From: Pseudomonas sp. ACN8
GTDB taxonomy: Bacteria; Pseudomonadota; Gammaproteobacteria; Pseudomonadales; Pseudomonadaceae
Assembly: GCF_002303925.1 (NCBI RefSeq)
Contig: NZ_MRCS01000003.1
Coordinates: 124,001-188,000 of the forward strand
Direction: 5' to 3'
Length of the DNA stretch: 64,000 bases
The notes under the pieces are model-generated. The model was not told where the DNA came from, ran no database searches, and saw only the letters and a program-made list of their open reading frames with translations. Below, piece by piece: positions 55,077 to 64,000 of this stretch. Within the stretch, counting starts at the first letter, position 1, and each line of letters begins with the position of its first letter. The position numbers and the translations under genes were made by a program.

Positions 55077-56330
55077 ATGGAACAGTCACTCAAACATTTG
55101 CGCTTCCCGTTGGCCCTGTTGGCCGTAATGGTGATCAGTGCGTGCGGCAAGGCCCCGGAATCCGCCGCCAGCATGCCAGCGGCCAAGGTCAGCGTGGCCA
55201 AGGTGCTGGAACAACCGGTCAACGAGTGGGACGAATTCACCGGCCGCCTCGAAGCGCCGGAAACCGTCGAGATTCGTCCACGGGTCTCCGGCCAGATCGA
55301 TGAAGTGGCGTTCACTGAAGGCGCCCTGGTCAAGAAAGGCGACCTGCTGTTCCAGATCGACCCGCGTCCGTTCCAGGCTGAGGTCCGCCGCCTCGAAGCC
55401 CTGGTTGCACAATCGCGCGCCAATGCGACCCGTAGCGAAAACGAAGCCCAGCGCGGCGAGCGCCTGCGCACCAGCAACGCCATTTCCGCAGAACTTGCCG
55501 ATTCGCGTACCAGTGCCGCTCAGGAAGCCCGCGCCGCCGTCGGTGCCCTGCAAGCGCAACTGGACCTGGCCAAGCTGAACCTGAGCTTCACCCGCGTGAC
55601 AGCCCCAATCAGCGGCCGCGTCAGCCGTGCGGAAATCACCGCCGGCAACCTGGTGACCGCCGATACAACCCCGCTGACCAGCGTGGTCTCCACCGACAAG
55701 GTGTACGCCTACTTCGACGCCGACGAGCGTGTGTTCCTCAAGTACACCGAGCTCGCTCGCCAGGGCAAGCGCGGCGCCACCACCCCGGTCTACATGGGCC
55801 TGTCCAACGAGGACGGCAACCCGCACCAGGGCGTGATGAACTTCGTCGACAACCAGGTCAACCCCAAGACCGGCACCATCCGTGGTCGCGCCGTGTTCGA
55901 CAACAGCGACGGCAGCTACACCCCGGGCCTGTATGCACGCCTGAAACTGGTGGGCAGCGGCACCTACAGCGCCATGCTGATCAACGATGAAGCGGTCGGC
56001 ACCGACCTGGGCAAGAAGTTCGTGCTGGTGATGGATGCCGACAACAAGACCGCCTACCGCGCGGTGGAGCTCGGTCCGAAAATCGAAGGCCTGCGCATCG
56101 TGCGCAACGGCCTGAACAAGGACGACACCATCATCGTCAAGGGCCTGCAACGGGTACGCCCTGGTTCACCGGTCACCCCTGAAGTGATTCCGATGGCCAG
56201 CGAACAAACCCTCGCGGCACTCGCACAACAACGCCAAGCGCTGGAAGCCAGCAACCTGCCTCAAGTCGCGCCTGCCAGGGTTGCGCCGGGCACGGCTGTG
56301 AAACTGGCTGCCACGACCCCACGCGGTTAA
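55077..56330 (+). CDS. mexE: RND efflux periplasmic adaptor (MexE-like)
   Basis: A 417-residue membrane fusion protein. The lipobox VISACGK places the lipidated Cys at about residue 22. The opening adaptor motif VNEWDEFTGRLEAPETVEIR and the hairpin QAQLDLAKLNLSFTRVTAPI are typical of the AcrA/MexE group. The ATG at 55077 is preferred to a TTG 15 bases earlier. It is the first gene of a mexEF-oprN-type operon and links the inner membrane pump to the outer membrane channel. Substrates of the P. aeruginosa counterpart include chloramphenicol and quinolones; here this is inferred. Confidence 0.9.
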   Translation: MEQSLKHLRFPLALLAVMVISACGKAPESAASMPAAKVSVAKVLEQPVNEWDEFTGRLEAPETVEIRPRVSGQIDEVAFTEGALVKKGDLLFQIDPRPFQAEVRRLEALVAQSRANATRSENEAQRGERLRTSNAISAELADSRTSAAQEARAAVGALQAQLDLAKLNLSFTRVTAPISGRVSRAEITAGNLVTADTTPLTSVVSTDKVYAYFDADERVFLKYTELARQGKRGATTPVYMGLSNEDGNPHQGVMNFVDNQVNPKTGTIRGRAVFDNSDGSYTPGLYARLKLVGSGTYSAMLINDEAVGTDLGKKFVLVMDADNKTAYRAVELGPKIEGLRIVRNGLNKDDTIIVKGLQRVRPGSPVTPEVIPMASEQTLAALAQQRQALEASNLPQVAPARVAPGTAVKLAATTPRG

Positions 56331-56342
56331 GGGATTTTTACG

Positions 56343-59300
56343 ATGAATTTTTCCCAATTCTTCATTTCGCGGCCGATCTTCGCAGCGGTGCTGTCGCTGC
56401 TGATCCTGATCGCCGGTGCGATCTCGCTGTTCCAGTTGCCGATCAGCGAATACCCGGAAGTGGTGCCGCCGACCGTGGTGGTCCGCGCCAACTTCCCGGG
56501 CGCCAACCCGAAAGTCATCGGTGAAACCGTGGCCGCTCCGCTGGAACAGGCCATCACCGGCGTCGAGAACATGTTGTACATGTCCTCGCAGTCGACTGCT
56601 GACGGCAAGATCACCCTGACCATCACCTTTGCCCTGGGTACCGACCTGGACAACGCCCAGGTGCAGGTGCAGAACCGCGTGACCCGGACCGAGCCGAAAC
56701 TTCCCGAGGAAGTGACGCGCATCGGTATCACCGTGGACAAGGCGTCGCCCGACCTGACGATGGTGGTGCACTTGACCTCACCGGACAAACGCTACGACAT
56801 GCTCTACCTGTCCAACTACGCGATCCTGAACATCAAGGATGAGTTGGCGCGGCTGGGCGGTGTCGGTGACGTGCAACTGTTCGGTATGGGCGACTACTCG
56901 CTGCGTGTCTGGCTCGATCCGAACAAGACCGCTTCGCGCAACCTGACCGCCACCGACGTGGTCACCGCGATTCGTGAACAGAACCGCCAGGTGGCGGCCG
57001 GTGCCTTGGGTGCACCCCCGGCCCCGAATGCCCAAAGCTTCCAGTTGTCGGTCAACACTCAGGGCCGTCTGGTGTCCGAGGAAGAGTTCGAGAACATCAT
57101 CATTCGCTCGGGCGATAACGGTGAAATCACTCGCCTCAAGGACATCGCCCGCGTTGAACTGGGTTCCAGCCAGTACGCCCTGCGTTCCTTGCTGAACAAC
57201 CAGCCGGCGGTGGCGATCCCGATCTTCCAGCGTCCGGGTTCCAACGCCATCGAAATTTCCAACGAAGTCCGGGCGAAAATGGCCGAGCTGAAGAAGACCT
57301 TCCCCGAAGGCATGGACTTCAGCATCGTCTATGACCCGACGATCTTCGTTCGCGGCTCCATCGAGGCGGTGGTTCACACTCTCTTCGAAGCGCTGATCCT
57401 CGTGGTGCTGGTGGTAATCCTGTTCCTGCAAACCTGGCGCGCCTCGATCATTCCGTTGGTGGCCGTGCCGGTTTCGCTGATCGGTACCTTTGCCGTGATG
57501 CACCTGTTCGGCTTCTCGCTCAACGCCCTGTCGCTGTTCGGCCTGGTGTTGGCCATCGGTATCGTGGTGGACGATGCGATCGTGGTAGTGGAGAACGTCG
57601 AGCGGAACATCGAACTCGGATTGACCCCGGTCGAAGCGACCAAAAAAGCCATGGGCGAGGTAACCGGCCCGATCATTGCCACGGCGCTGGTGCTGTGTGC
57701 GGTATTCGTTCCGGCGGCGTTCATTTCCGGTCTGACCGGCCAGTTCTACAAGCAGTTCGCCCTGACCATTGCGATTTCCACGGTGATCTCGGCCTTCAAC
57801 TCCCTGACCCTGTCGCCGGCTCTGGCCGCGGTATTGCTCAAGGGTCACGACGCACCGAAAGACCGTTTCTCCAAGGTGCTGGACAAGATTTTCGGCGGCT
57901 GGTTGTTCCGTCCGTTCAACCGCTTCTTCGAGAAGGCCAGCCACGGATATGTCGGCACCGTTGCCCGCGTGATCCGCTCAAGCGGCATTGCCCTGCTGCT
58001 GTACGCCGGCCTGATGGTCCTGACTTTCTTCGGCTTCTCCAGCACCCCGACCGGTTTCGTCCCCGGCCAGGACAAGCAGTACCTGGTGGCCTTCGCGCAA
58101 CTGCCGGATGCCTCGAGCCTGGACCGTACCGAAGACGTGATCAAGCGCATGTCCGAGCTGGCGCTGAAGCAGCCCGGCGTGGAAAGTGCCGTGGCCTTCC
58201 CTGGGCTGTCGATCAACGGTTTCACCAACAGCCCGAACGCCGGCATCGTGTTCGTGACCCTCAAACCGTTCGACGAGCGTAAAGACCCGAGCATGTCCGC
58301 AGGGGCCATTGCCGGCGCCTTGAACGGCCAGTACGCGAACATTCAGGAAGCCTACATGGCGATCTTCCCGCCGCCGCCGGTACAAGGCCTGGGCACCATC
58401 GGTGGTTTCCGCCTGCAGATCGAAGACCGGGGCAACCTGGGCTACGAAGAGCTGTACAAGGAAACCATGAACATCATCAACAAGAGCCACAACGTGCCGG
58501 AACTGGCCGGCCTGTTCACCAGCTATACGGTGAACGTGCCCCAGGTCGATGCCGCCATCGACCGCGAGAAAGCCAAGACCCACGGCGTGGCCGTCAGCGA
58601 CATCTTCGACACCCTGCAGATCTACCTGGGTTCGCTGTATGCCAACGACTTCAACCGCTTCGGTCGCACCTATCAGGTCAACGTCCAGGCCGAGCAACAG
58701 TTCCGCCTCGAATCGGACCAGATCGGTCAGCTGAAAGTGCGCAACAGCAAGGGTGAGATGATTCCGCTGGCGACCTTCATCAAGGTCAGTGACACCTCGG
58801 GCCCCGATCGCGTGATGCACTACAACGGCTTCATCACCGCTGAAATCAACGGTGCGGCAGCCCCCGGCTACAGCTCCGGCCAGGCGGAAAAAGCCATCGA
58901 GAAACTGCTCAAGGAAGAACTGCCCAACGGCATGACCTACGAATGGACCGACCTGACCTACCAGCAGATCCTGTCCGGCAACACCGCGCTGTTCGTGTTC
59001 CCGCTCTGCGTGCTGCTGGCGTTCCTGGTACTGGCAGCTCAGTACGAAAGCTGGAGCCTGCCACTGGCGGTGATCCTGATCGTACCGATGACCCTGCTGT
59101 CGGCGATTACCGGGGTAATTGCTTCCGGTGGCGACAACAACATCTTTACCCAGATCGGTTTGATCGTACTGGTGGGGCTTGCCTGTAAGAACGCGATCCT
59201 GATCGTCGAGTTCGCCAAGGACAAACAGCTCGAAGGGATGAACCCGCTGGCGGCGGTCCTGGAAGCTTGCCGCCTGCGTCTGCGGCCGATTCTGATGACC

Positions 59301-59522
59301 TCCTTCGCGTTCATCATGGGTGTCGTGCCTCTGGTGTTCTCCAGCGGTGCCGGTGCCGAAATGCGCCACGCCATGGGTGTAGCGGTGTTCTCCGGGATGC
59401 TCGGGGTGACCTTCTTCGGTCTGTTGCTGACGCCGGTGTTCTACGTACTGATTCGTAACTTTGTCGAGCGCGGCGAGAAGCGCAAAGCAGCCAAGGCCAC
59501 CCTGAAGCTGGAGTCGCACTGA
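56343..59522 (+). CDS. mexF: RND efflux transporter (MexF-like)
   Basis: A 1059-residue inner membrane pump, the usual size for HAE1-type RND transporters. The opening MNFSQFFISRPIFAAVLSLL, GLVLAIGIVVDDAIVVVENV in the fourth-helix region (with the proton-relay aspartates) and GLACKNAILIVEF in the tenth-helix region are in place. Two large periplasmic loops lie between helices 1-2 and 7-8. It overlaps oprN by one base and follows mexE by 12 bases. It drives export of drugs by proton exchange. The closest family by sequence impression is MexF. Confidence 0.93.
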   Translation: MNFSQFFISRPIFAAVLSLLILIAGAISLFQLPISEYPEVVPPTVVVRANFPGANPKVIGETVAAPLEQAITGVENMLYMSSQSTADGKITLTITFALGTDLDNAQVQVQNRVTRTEPKLPEEVTRIGITVDKASPDLTMVVHLTSPDKRYDMLYLSNYAILNIKDELARLGGVGDVQLFGMGDYSLRVWLDPNKTASRNLTATDVVTAIREQNRQVAAGALGAPPAPNAQSFQLSVNTQGRLVSEEEFENIIIRSGDNGEITRLKDIARVELGSSQYALRSLLNNQPAVAIPIFQRPGSNAIEISNEVRAKMAELKKTFPEGMDFSIVYDPTIFVRGSIEAVVHTLFEALILVVLVVILFLQTWRASIIPLVAVPVSLIGTFAVMHLFGFSLNALSLFGLVLAIGIVVDDAIVVVENVERNIELGLTPVEATKKAMGEVTGPIIATALVLCAVFVPAAFISGLTGQFYKQFALTIAISTVISAFNSLTLSPALAAVLLKGHDAPKDRFSKVLDKIFGGWLFRPFNRFFEKASHGYVGTVARVIRSSGIALLLYAGLMVLTFFGFSSTPTGFVPGQDKQYLVAFAQLPDASSLDRTEDVIKRMSELALKQPGVESAVAFPGLSINGFTNSPNAGIVFVTLKPFDERKDPSMSAGAIAGALNGQYANIQEAYMAIFPPPPVQGLGTIGGFRLQIEDRGNLGYEELYKETMNIINKSHNVPELAGLFTSYTVNVPQVDAAIDREKAKTHGVAVSDIFDTLQIYLGSLYANDFNRFGRTYQVNVQAEQQFRLESDQIGQLKVRNSKGEMIPLATFIKVSDTSGPDRVMHYNGFITAEINGAAAPGYSSGQAEKAIEKLLKEELPNGMTYEWTDLTYQQILSGNTALFVFPLCVLLAFLVLAAQYESWSLPLAVILIVPMTLLSAITGVIASGGDNNIFTQIGLIVLVGLACKNAILIVEFAKDKQLEGMNPLAAVLEACRLRLRPILMTSFAFIMGVVPLVFSSGAGAEMRHAMGVAVFSGMLGVTFFGLLLTPVFYVLIRNFVERGEKRKAAKATLKLESH

Positions 59523-60943
59523 TGAGTTTGAAAGCCTTCCTGCCGAGCCTGCTGGTACTGGCGCTGAGCGCCTGTGCCGTGGGTCCGGACTACAAGACCG
59601 AAGCCCTTGAACCGGCCAACATCACGACCGCCACCGATGGCGCCGCCGGCCAGAAGAACTTTGACCGTTCGCGTTTCGAAGGCATCTGGTGGCAACAGTT
59701 CGAAGACCCGACCCTCAACCAGCTGGTGACGCAATCCCTGCAAGGCAACCGTGATCTGCGCGTCGCCTTCGCCCGCTGGAAAGCCGCACGGGCGATCCGC
59801 GATGACGTCAGCAACGACGCCATGCCGACCATCACCAGCCGCGTCAGCAGTGATCTGGGCAAAGGCCAGATTCCGGGGCAGACCACCGACCGGGTCAACA
59901 GCGAACGCTATGACCTGGGCCTGGACATGGCTTGGGAAATCGACTTGTTCGGTCGCATCCAGCGCAACCTCGAGTCGGCCAACGCCGAGCAACAGGCGTT
60001 CGAGGCCGACCTGTACCAACTGCAAGTCACCATGATTGCCGAACTGGTGGATTCCTACGGTCAACTGCGCGGCGCGCAGTTGCGGGAGAAAATCGCCCTG
60101 GCCAACCTGGAGAACCAGCAGGAGTCGCGCAAGATCACCATCAGCCTGCGTGATGCCGGCGTTGGCGATCAGCTCGATGTGGAACGGGCCGATGCGCGAC
60201 TGGCGTCGGTCGAAGCCAGCGTGCCGCAACTGCAGGCCGAACAGGTCCGGCAAAAAAACCGTATTGCCACCCTGCTGGGTGAACGCCCGGACAAGCTGAC
60301 CGTGGACCTGAGCCCGAAAGACCTGCCAGCGATCGCCAAGGCATTGCCGATCGGTGATCCGGGTGAACTGCTGCAACGCCGTCCGGACATTCGCAGTGCC
60401 GAGCGCCAATTGGCGTCGGCCACGGCACGTATCGGCGTGGCCAAGGCGGATCTGTTCCCACGGGTCAGCCTCAGCGGCTTCCTTGGCTTTACCGCCGGGC
60501 GCGGTTCGCAGATCGGCTCCTCGGCGGCCAACGCCTGGGCACTCGGTCCGAGTATCACCTGGGCGGCGTTTGACCTGGGCAGCGTCAAGGCCCGGTTGCG
60601 CGGTGCCGACGCCGATGCCGAAGGCGCCCTGGCGACCTACGAGCAGCAAGTGTTGCTGGCCCTGGAAGAATCGGAAAACGCCTTCAGCGACTACGGCAAA
60701 CGCCAACAGCGCTTGATTTCGCTGATTCGCCAGAGCGAGTCCAGCCGCTCGGCCGCCGACCTGGCGGAAATTCGCTACCGCGAAGGCAACACCGATTTCC
60801 TCGTGCTGCTCGACGCCCAGCGTGAACGCCTGGCGGCCGAAGACACCCAGGCCCAGGCTGAAGTCGACCTGTATCGCGGCATCGTCGCGATCTACAAGGC
60901 CCTTGGTGGCGGCTGGCAGCCGGAGACGGTCGCGAGCAAGTAA
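59522..60943 (+). CDS. oprN: Outer membrane efflux channel (OprN-like)
   Basis: A 473-residue outer membrane factor. The lipobox LALSACAVGPDY places the lipidated Cys at residue 18, the usual VGPDY opening. The repeated helical barrel segments (for example RDLRVAFARWKAARAIRDDV and the LASATARIGVAKADLFPRVS repeat) are typical. It completes the tripartite pump. A terminator follows the gene after about 50 bases. Confidence 0.92.
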   Translation: MSLKAFLPSLLVLALSACAVGPDYKTEALEPANITTATDGAAGQKNFDRSRFEGIWWQQFEDPTLNQLVTQSLQGNRDLRVAFARWKAARAIRDDVSNDAMPTITSRVSSDLGKGQIPGQTTDRVNSERYDLGLDMAWEIDLFGRIQRNLESANAEQQAFEADLYQLQVTMIAELVDSYGQLRGAQLREKIALANLENQQESRKITISLRDAGVGDQLDVERADARLASVEASVPQLQAEQVRQKNRIATLLGERPDKLTVDLSPKDLPAIAKALPIGDPGELLQRRPDIRSAERQLASATARIGVAKADLFPRVSLSGFLGFTAGRGSQIGSSAANAWALGPSITWAAFDLGSVKARLRGADADAEGALATYEQQVLLALEESENAFSDYGKRQQRLISLIRQSESSRSAADLAEIRYREGNTDFLVLLDAQRERLAAEDTQAQAEVDLYRGIVAIYKALGGGWQPETVASK

Positions 60944-60991
60944 TACGGTTTTAAAGCGCTCCTTTGGTTGGCCGCAACCAACCAATTTCCT

Positions 60992-61026
60992 GGCCCTGCG
61001 TCTCATTCGGTCGCGGGGCTTTTTTT
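60992..61026 (+). terminator. Rho-independent terminator after oprN
   Basis: GGCCCTGCG and CGCGGGGCT pair with one G-T pair around TCTCATTCGGT, followed by TTTTTTT. It lies about 50 bases past the oprN stop codon. Confidence 0.88.
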
Positions 61027-61051
61027 GCCCTCAAAAACACCGCCTGCCCCA

Positions 61052-61152
61052 TGTGGGAGCGAGCCTGCTCGCGATGGACGTCAACGATGACGCGACAAAC
61101 CTGATTCGCCTCGTCGTCATCGAGTTTTTCGCGAGCAGGCTCGCTCCTACAG
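61052..61152. repeat. REPIN
   Basis: TGTGGGAGCGAGCCTGCTCG at the left and its complement at the right enclose a spacer with GATGGACGTCAACGATGACG. It fills the gap between the oprN terminator and the HlyD-family gene, both of which end here. Confidence 0.9.
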
Positions 61153-61154
61153 GG

Positions 61155-62102
61155 TTAGCGGTGTTCTTCGACGGTCACAGTGGCGGTCGTCCCCGCCCTC
61201 AGATTGTTTTTACCGGCATAGTCGCCATCGATCTCGATCCGCACCGGTACCCGTTGCGCCAGTTTGATCCAGGTGTAACTGGGGTTGATACTGGCCAGCA
61301 GACGGCCGCCCGGCAGGTTTTCCCGGTCGGCAATGGCGAAGGCAATGCTCTGCACTTTGCCGCCGAATGTCTCGCCACTCATCAACTCGATCCGGACCCG
61401 GTCGCCCTCCCCGATCCGCGGCAACTTGGTTTCTTCGAAGTAACCGCTGACATAGAACGATTCGCTGTCCACCAGCGCCAGCAAGGGGCCGCCGGCCGAG
61501 GCATAGTCGCCCTCCCGGGTCAGCAGATTGGTGACATAGCCAGTCACCGGAGATACGACATGGGTACGCTGCAAGTCGAGTTCGGACTGGGTCAAGGCCG
61601 CAATAGCCAGTTGCACGTTGGCCTGGGCCAACACCAGATTGGCCTGATTACGCAGCAAGTCGGCCTGGGCCACCGACACATCGGTGGCGGCCTTTTCCCA
61701 CTCTTCGCCGGAAATCGCCGAACGATCCTTGAGCGTGCGCCGGCGTTGCTCCTCGCTCTGACGTTGTTTGAGTAATGCTTCGCTGGCGATGATGGCCGCC
61801 TGGGCCTGACCGAGCGAGGCTTTCGCCACCTCCACCGCGCGCCTGGCATGCTCCACCGCCAGGGTGTAACGCGCCGGATCGATCTCCAGCAGCGCCTGGC
61901 CTTTGTTCACATGCTGGTTGTCCTGCACGGCCAGGCTGACGATTCGCCCCGAAACGTCGGCGGACAAGGTCACCACATCGGCACGCACCCGGGCATCCCG
62001 GGTCCAGGGCGCGCGGGTGTAATGCTCCCACGCGAACCAGCCCAGGACGAAGGCCAGCAGTACCACCGCCAGCGTCGTGAGTCGGGAAAGGATGTTCTTC
62101 AT
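61155..62102 (-). CDS. HlyD-family membrane fusion protein (AaeA-like)
   Basis: A 315-residue adaptor with an N-terminal membrane helix (LAVVLLAFVLGWFAWEHYTR) and no lipobox. DARVRADVVTLSADVSGRIV is the first biotinyl-lipoyl half, and ALTQSELDLQRTHVVSPVTG the second, with a coiled-coil hairpin between (about 75-165). The set DUF1656 / HlyD / FUSC is that of AaeXAB-type exporters of aromatic acids and similar compounds. It follows the DUF1656 gene by only four bases. The substrate is unknown. Confidence 0.9.
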   Translation of the reverse strand: MKNILSRLTTLAVVLLAFVLGWFAWEHYTRAPWTRDARVRADVVTLSADVSGRIVSLAVQDNQHVNKGQALLEIDPARYTLAVEHARRAVEVAKASLGQAQAAIIASEALLKQRQSEEQRRRTLKDRSAISGEEWEKAATDVSVAQADLLRNQANLVLAQANVQLAIAALTQSELDLQRTHVVSPVTGYVTNLLTREGDYASAGGPLLALVDSESFYVSGYFEETKLPRIGEGDRVRIELMSGETFGGKVQSIAFAIADRENLPGGRLLASINPSYTWIKLAQRVPVRIEIDGDYAGKNNLRAGTTATVTVEEHR

Positions 62103-62106
62103 GACA

Positions 62107-62325
62107 TCAGGCTCCCATGACCAGAATCAACGTGGCACAGACGCAGACGTACAGCGCGCCTTCGAACAACGCCTCGTGCCAGACGAACTGCAGCACGCCG
62201 AGGCGCCGCAACGTCCAGTCCAGCAGCAGGAAAATCGGCAGGCCCAGCAGCAGCGCCTGGGCAATCGGGGGCAGATAGGCGCCACCCACTTCCAGATCAA
62301 TGGGCAAGGACGGGGACTCCTTCAT
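62107..62325 (-). CDS. DUF1656 (AaeX-like) small membrane protein
   Basis: A 72-residue protein with two membrane helices. The ATG at 62325 starts MKESPSLPIDLEVGGAYLPP, the standard opening of this family; a start at 62373 would add 16 residues. The EVGGAYLPPIAQALLLGLPI segment and C-terminal VCVCATLILVMGA match DUF1656 proteins. It overlaps the FUSC gene by 29 bases and precedes the HlyD gene, the usual exporter order. Its function is unknown. Confidence 0.88.
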   Translation of the reverse strand: MKESPSLPIDLEVGGAYLPPIAQALLLGLPIFLLLDWTLRRLGVLQFVWHEALFEGALYVCVCATLILVMGA

Positions 62326-64000
62326 CGCCTGAGGGTTGAAAGTAGCCGCGATAACGCTCGACGAACGACACAACGATCAACAGCGCCACACGCATGCGGA
62401 ACACCGACCACAAGTGCTCATGGACATCGGTATGCAGAGCATCCAGATCGTCACCCAGAGTGTGCAGGCTATCAAGCACCTGCGCCACTTCGACCCCGGG
62501 CCGGCCGGCGACCAGCCTCCCCGTTTCCCGGACCGTCGAAAACAGGCGACTTTGCAGATCCGGGCTCAGCAGTGCGTTGTTCTGCCCCTGCTGCCTGAGC
62601 TGGTTCAAGGCAATACCCAGTGCCATGCAGGCCAGGCTGACTTGAAACAGCTCACGCGATTGTGGCTCCCGGGTCGCAGGCAGCAACCCCAGCATCATGG
62701 TCAGGCGATCAACCATGCGGCTCTCGAAGGCAAACTGCTGTTCATCGGTCGCCGAGGTTTTCAGCAAGGCGTACACCTGCTCGCCGTTCTCTTTGTGGAG
62801 CCGGCGCATGCGCAAGTCCGGCATGAACGGAAAGATCAGCGCGTAGACGCTCAACGCCAGCACGGTCGCGCAGGTATAGGCTCCGGCAAACTCGAACCAC
62901 TGGATGGCAGTGTTTTGCCCAACCCCCACGTTCAACGGGCCAAGCAACAAAAACGTCGTGAGCCCCAGGCCAATGCCGGTACCCGTGGTGGGCGGGCTGG
63001 CCAGCCCCACCGCGACGGCGTAGAGCAAGGGCGCCAGCAGCAAGGCAAGCATCTCGAAATTGCTGATCATCGGCACAAACATGAACTGAAGGAGCGCCGA
63101 GGCCACCAGTGCCAGCCCGAATCCCCTGGCATAGCTTTGGACCGCAATCAGTGGCCGGGGAAACGTTGACATCAGCGAGCACAGGATGCCCAACAGCACC
63201 ATCCCGCCTCGGGCACCGTCCCAACCGGTTTCGATCCAGATCAGGCCGGCGATCAACAGCGCGCAAAAGGCCCGGACAGCGTTCATGGTCGCCAGGGTGA
63301 AGTCCAGGTGCAGCGGGTTTTCCCGCCCGCGATACACGCTGCTGGCCGGCCGCCCGCTCTGGATGGCATCGCTCAATTCCAGAATCTGCTCAAGCTGCTG
63401 CAACAGGCGCGCCTGCTCCCAGCGCAGCGACCAGGCCAGGGAACGCAAGGTGGCCGGCAGCGGCTCGGTCAATTGTTCGGCCCTGTAGGCCAGCTCATCA
63501 AAGCGTTGTTGCAGCGACGTGAAATGGTGGCGCTTTTCACTGGACAGCGAACGCCCCTCCCGCGCCAGTTCATCGAGAAAGGCCAGCTCTTCGGCGCGCA
63601 GCCGTTGAATTTCTTCAGGCAATTCACCTTCCCAGCGCTCGGTCAACAGCAGCCGCTGGTGGCGCAAGGCGGTCAGCCGCGCGGTCAAGAGCACCAATTG
63701 GTTGCCCAGCAGTTGCACCAGACCGTTGGCGCTGCGTAACCGTGGTGCATCGAAGTACATGTGTCGGCGCACACCCTCCAGGCCGCTGATCTGACCCAAC
63801 AGTTGCATTTGCCGCTGCTGGAAGTCGGCTTCGCTCTCTTCAGTGCGGATGACGGCGCTGGCGTGGGTGGCCAGCAACCGGGTGATTTGATCGATCCTGG
63901 CGAAGTAATCCCGGGCCACGGCCTCCGGCCTGGCGGTGAGCAGGCTGACCACGCACACGCAGGCAACCGCCAGCAAGGTTTCGGTGAGGCGGGTCACCGC
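62297..64000 (-). CDS. FUSC-family (AaeB-like) efflux protein, N-terminus beyond the window
   Basis: The last 567 or so residues of a FUSC-family protein. The N-terminal membrane part (usually about 150 residues with several helices) is off the edge; the first visible region is TLLAVACVCVVSLLTARPEA, a helix. A long charged helical region (about 20-220) follows, then a cluster of hydrophobic helices (about 235-385, with MNAVRAFCALLIAGLIWIET), and a helical cytoplasmic end. It is the likely inner membrane pump of the set with DUF1656 and HlyD. A GTG at 63997 is not the start. Confidence 0.87.
   Translation of the reverse strand, partial: AVTRLTETLLAVACVCVVSLLTARPEAVARDYFARIDQITRLLATHASAVIRTEESEADFQQRQMQLLGQISGLEGVRRHMYFDAPRLRSANGLVQLLGNQLVLLTARLTALRHQRLLLTERWEGELPEEIQRLRAEELAFLDELAREGRSLSSEKRHHFTSLQQRFDELAYRAEQLTEPLPATLRSLAWSLRWEQARLLQQLEQILELSDAIQSGRPASSVYRGRENPLHLDFTLATMNAVRAFCALLIAGLIWIETGWDGARGGMVLLGILCSLMSTFPRPLIAVQSYARGFGLALVASALLQFMFVPMISNFEMLALLLAPLLYAVAVGLASPPTTGTGIGLGLTTFLLLGPLNVGVGQNTAIQWFEFAGAYTCATVLALSVYALIFPFMPDLRMRRLHKENGEQVYALLKTSATDEQQFAFESRMVDRLTMMLGLLPATREPQSRELFQVSLACMALGIALNQLRQQGQNNALLSPDLQSRLFSTVRETGRLVAGRPGVEVAQVLDSLHTLGDDLDALHTDVHEHLWSVFRMRVALLIVVSFVERYRGYFQPSGDEGVPVLAH

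Overview
The window reads as a chromosomal segment of a Pseudomonas species of the fluorescens type. The evidence is GC-rich coding sequence, an OprD-family porin, a MexEF-OprN-type efflux operon, a selenocysteine formate dehydrogenase locus, and many copies of the short palindromic REP/REPIN element (core GTAGGAGCGAGC..GCTCGCGA) that is scattered through such genomes. Genes are dense on both strands. I see no prophage, insertion sequence, rRNA operon or CRISPR array.

Left part (1-14 kb). After the tail of a DUF1214-type gene come an isochorismatase-family hydrolase and an OprD-type porin. They are followed by a complete selenoprotein module on the minus strand, transcribed fdnG-fdnH-fdnI-fdhE-selA-selB-selC. 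fdnG carries an in-frame UGA followed at once by a SECIS-like hairpin, and the tRNA, its charging enzyme and its elongation factor all lie in the same block. A MalY/PatB-type lyase, an SDR dehydrogenase and a YIP1 membrane protein follow.

Middle part (14-37.7 kb). An XPD/DinG-like helicase with a Cas4/RecB-like nuclease motif is translationally coupled to a FAN1-type VRR-NUC nuclease, which looks like a crosslink-repair pair. The helicase ends inside the antisense of what looks like a deleted cation/proton antiporter gene. Next come two envelope proteins (YgdI/YgdR-type lipoprotein, LprI-MliC lysozyme inhibitor), a polyamine cluster (PotF-like binding protein, cupin, PuuB-like oxidase, and a regulator fusing an NTF2-like domain to an AraC domain), a UvrD-like helicase, a pirin, phosphoglucomutase, a MocR-type regulator paired with a 496-residue protein I cannot assign, a quinone-oxidoreductase/LysR divergent pair, and a HipBA toxin-antitoxin pair.

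Hydroxyproline region (37.9-54.7 kb). A GntR/FCD regulator, a proline-racemase-family 4-hydroxyproline epimerase, a three-gene flavin/iron-sulfur dehydrogenase, a PAS-AraC regulator, an amino-acid ABC transporter interrupted by a fused aconitase-X gene, a second racemase-family enzyme, a DapA-like deaminase, an MHS-type permease, an alpha-ketoglutarate semialdehyde dehydrogenase and a pyrroline-carboxylate reductase together make a near-complete route. trans-4-hydroxy-L-proline would go to alpha-ketoglutarate, and 3-hydroxyprolines would go through 1-pyrroline-2-carboxylate to proline. The palindrome TCGTATACGA stands before the ABC operon and the deaminase gene, and a close variant stands before the GntR gene itself, so the three look like one regulon.

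Right part (54.9-64 kb). A mexEF-oprN-type RND operon, then a minus-strand HlyD / DUF1656 / FUSC efflux set that runs off the window edge.

The strongest leads for a second look are the shared operator of the hydroxyproline region, the racemase-family protein with Ser/Thr in place of both catalytic cysteines, the FAN1-helicase coupling with the neighbouring gene remnant, and the unassigned 496-residue protein next to the MocR regulator.
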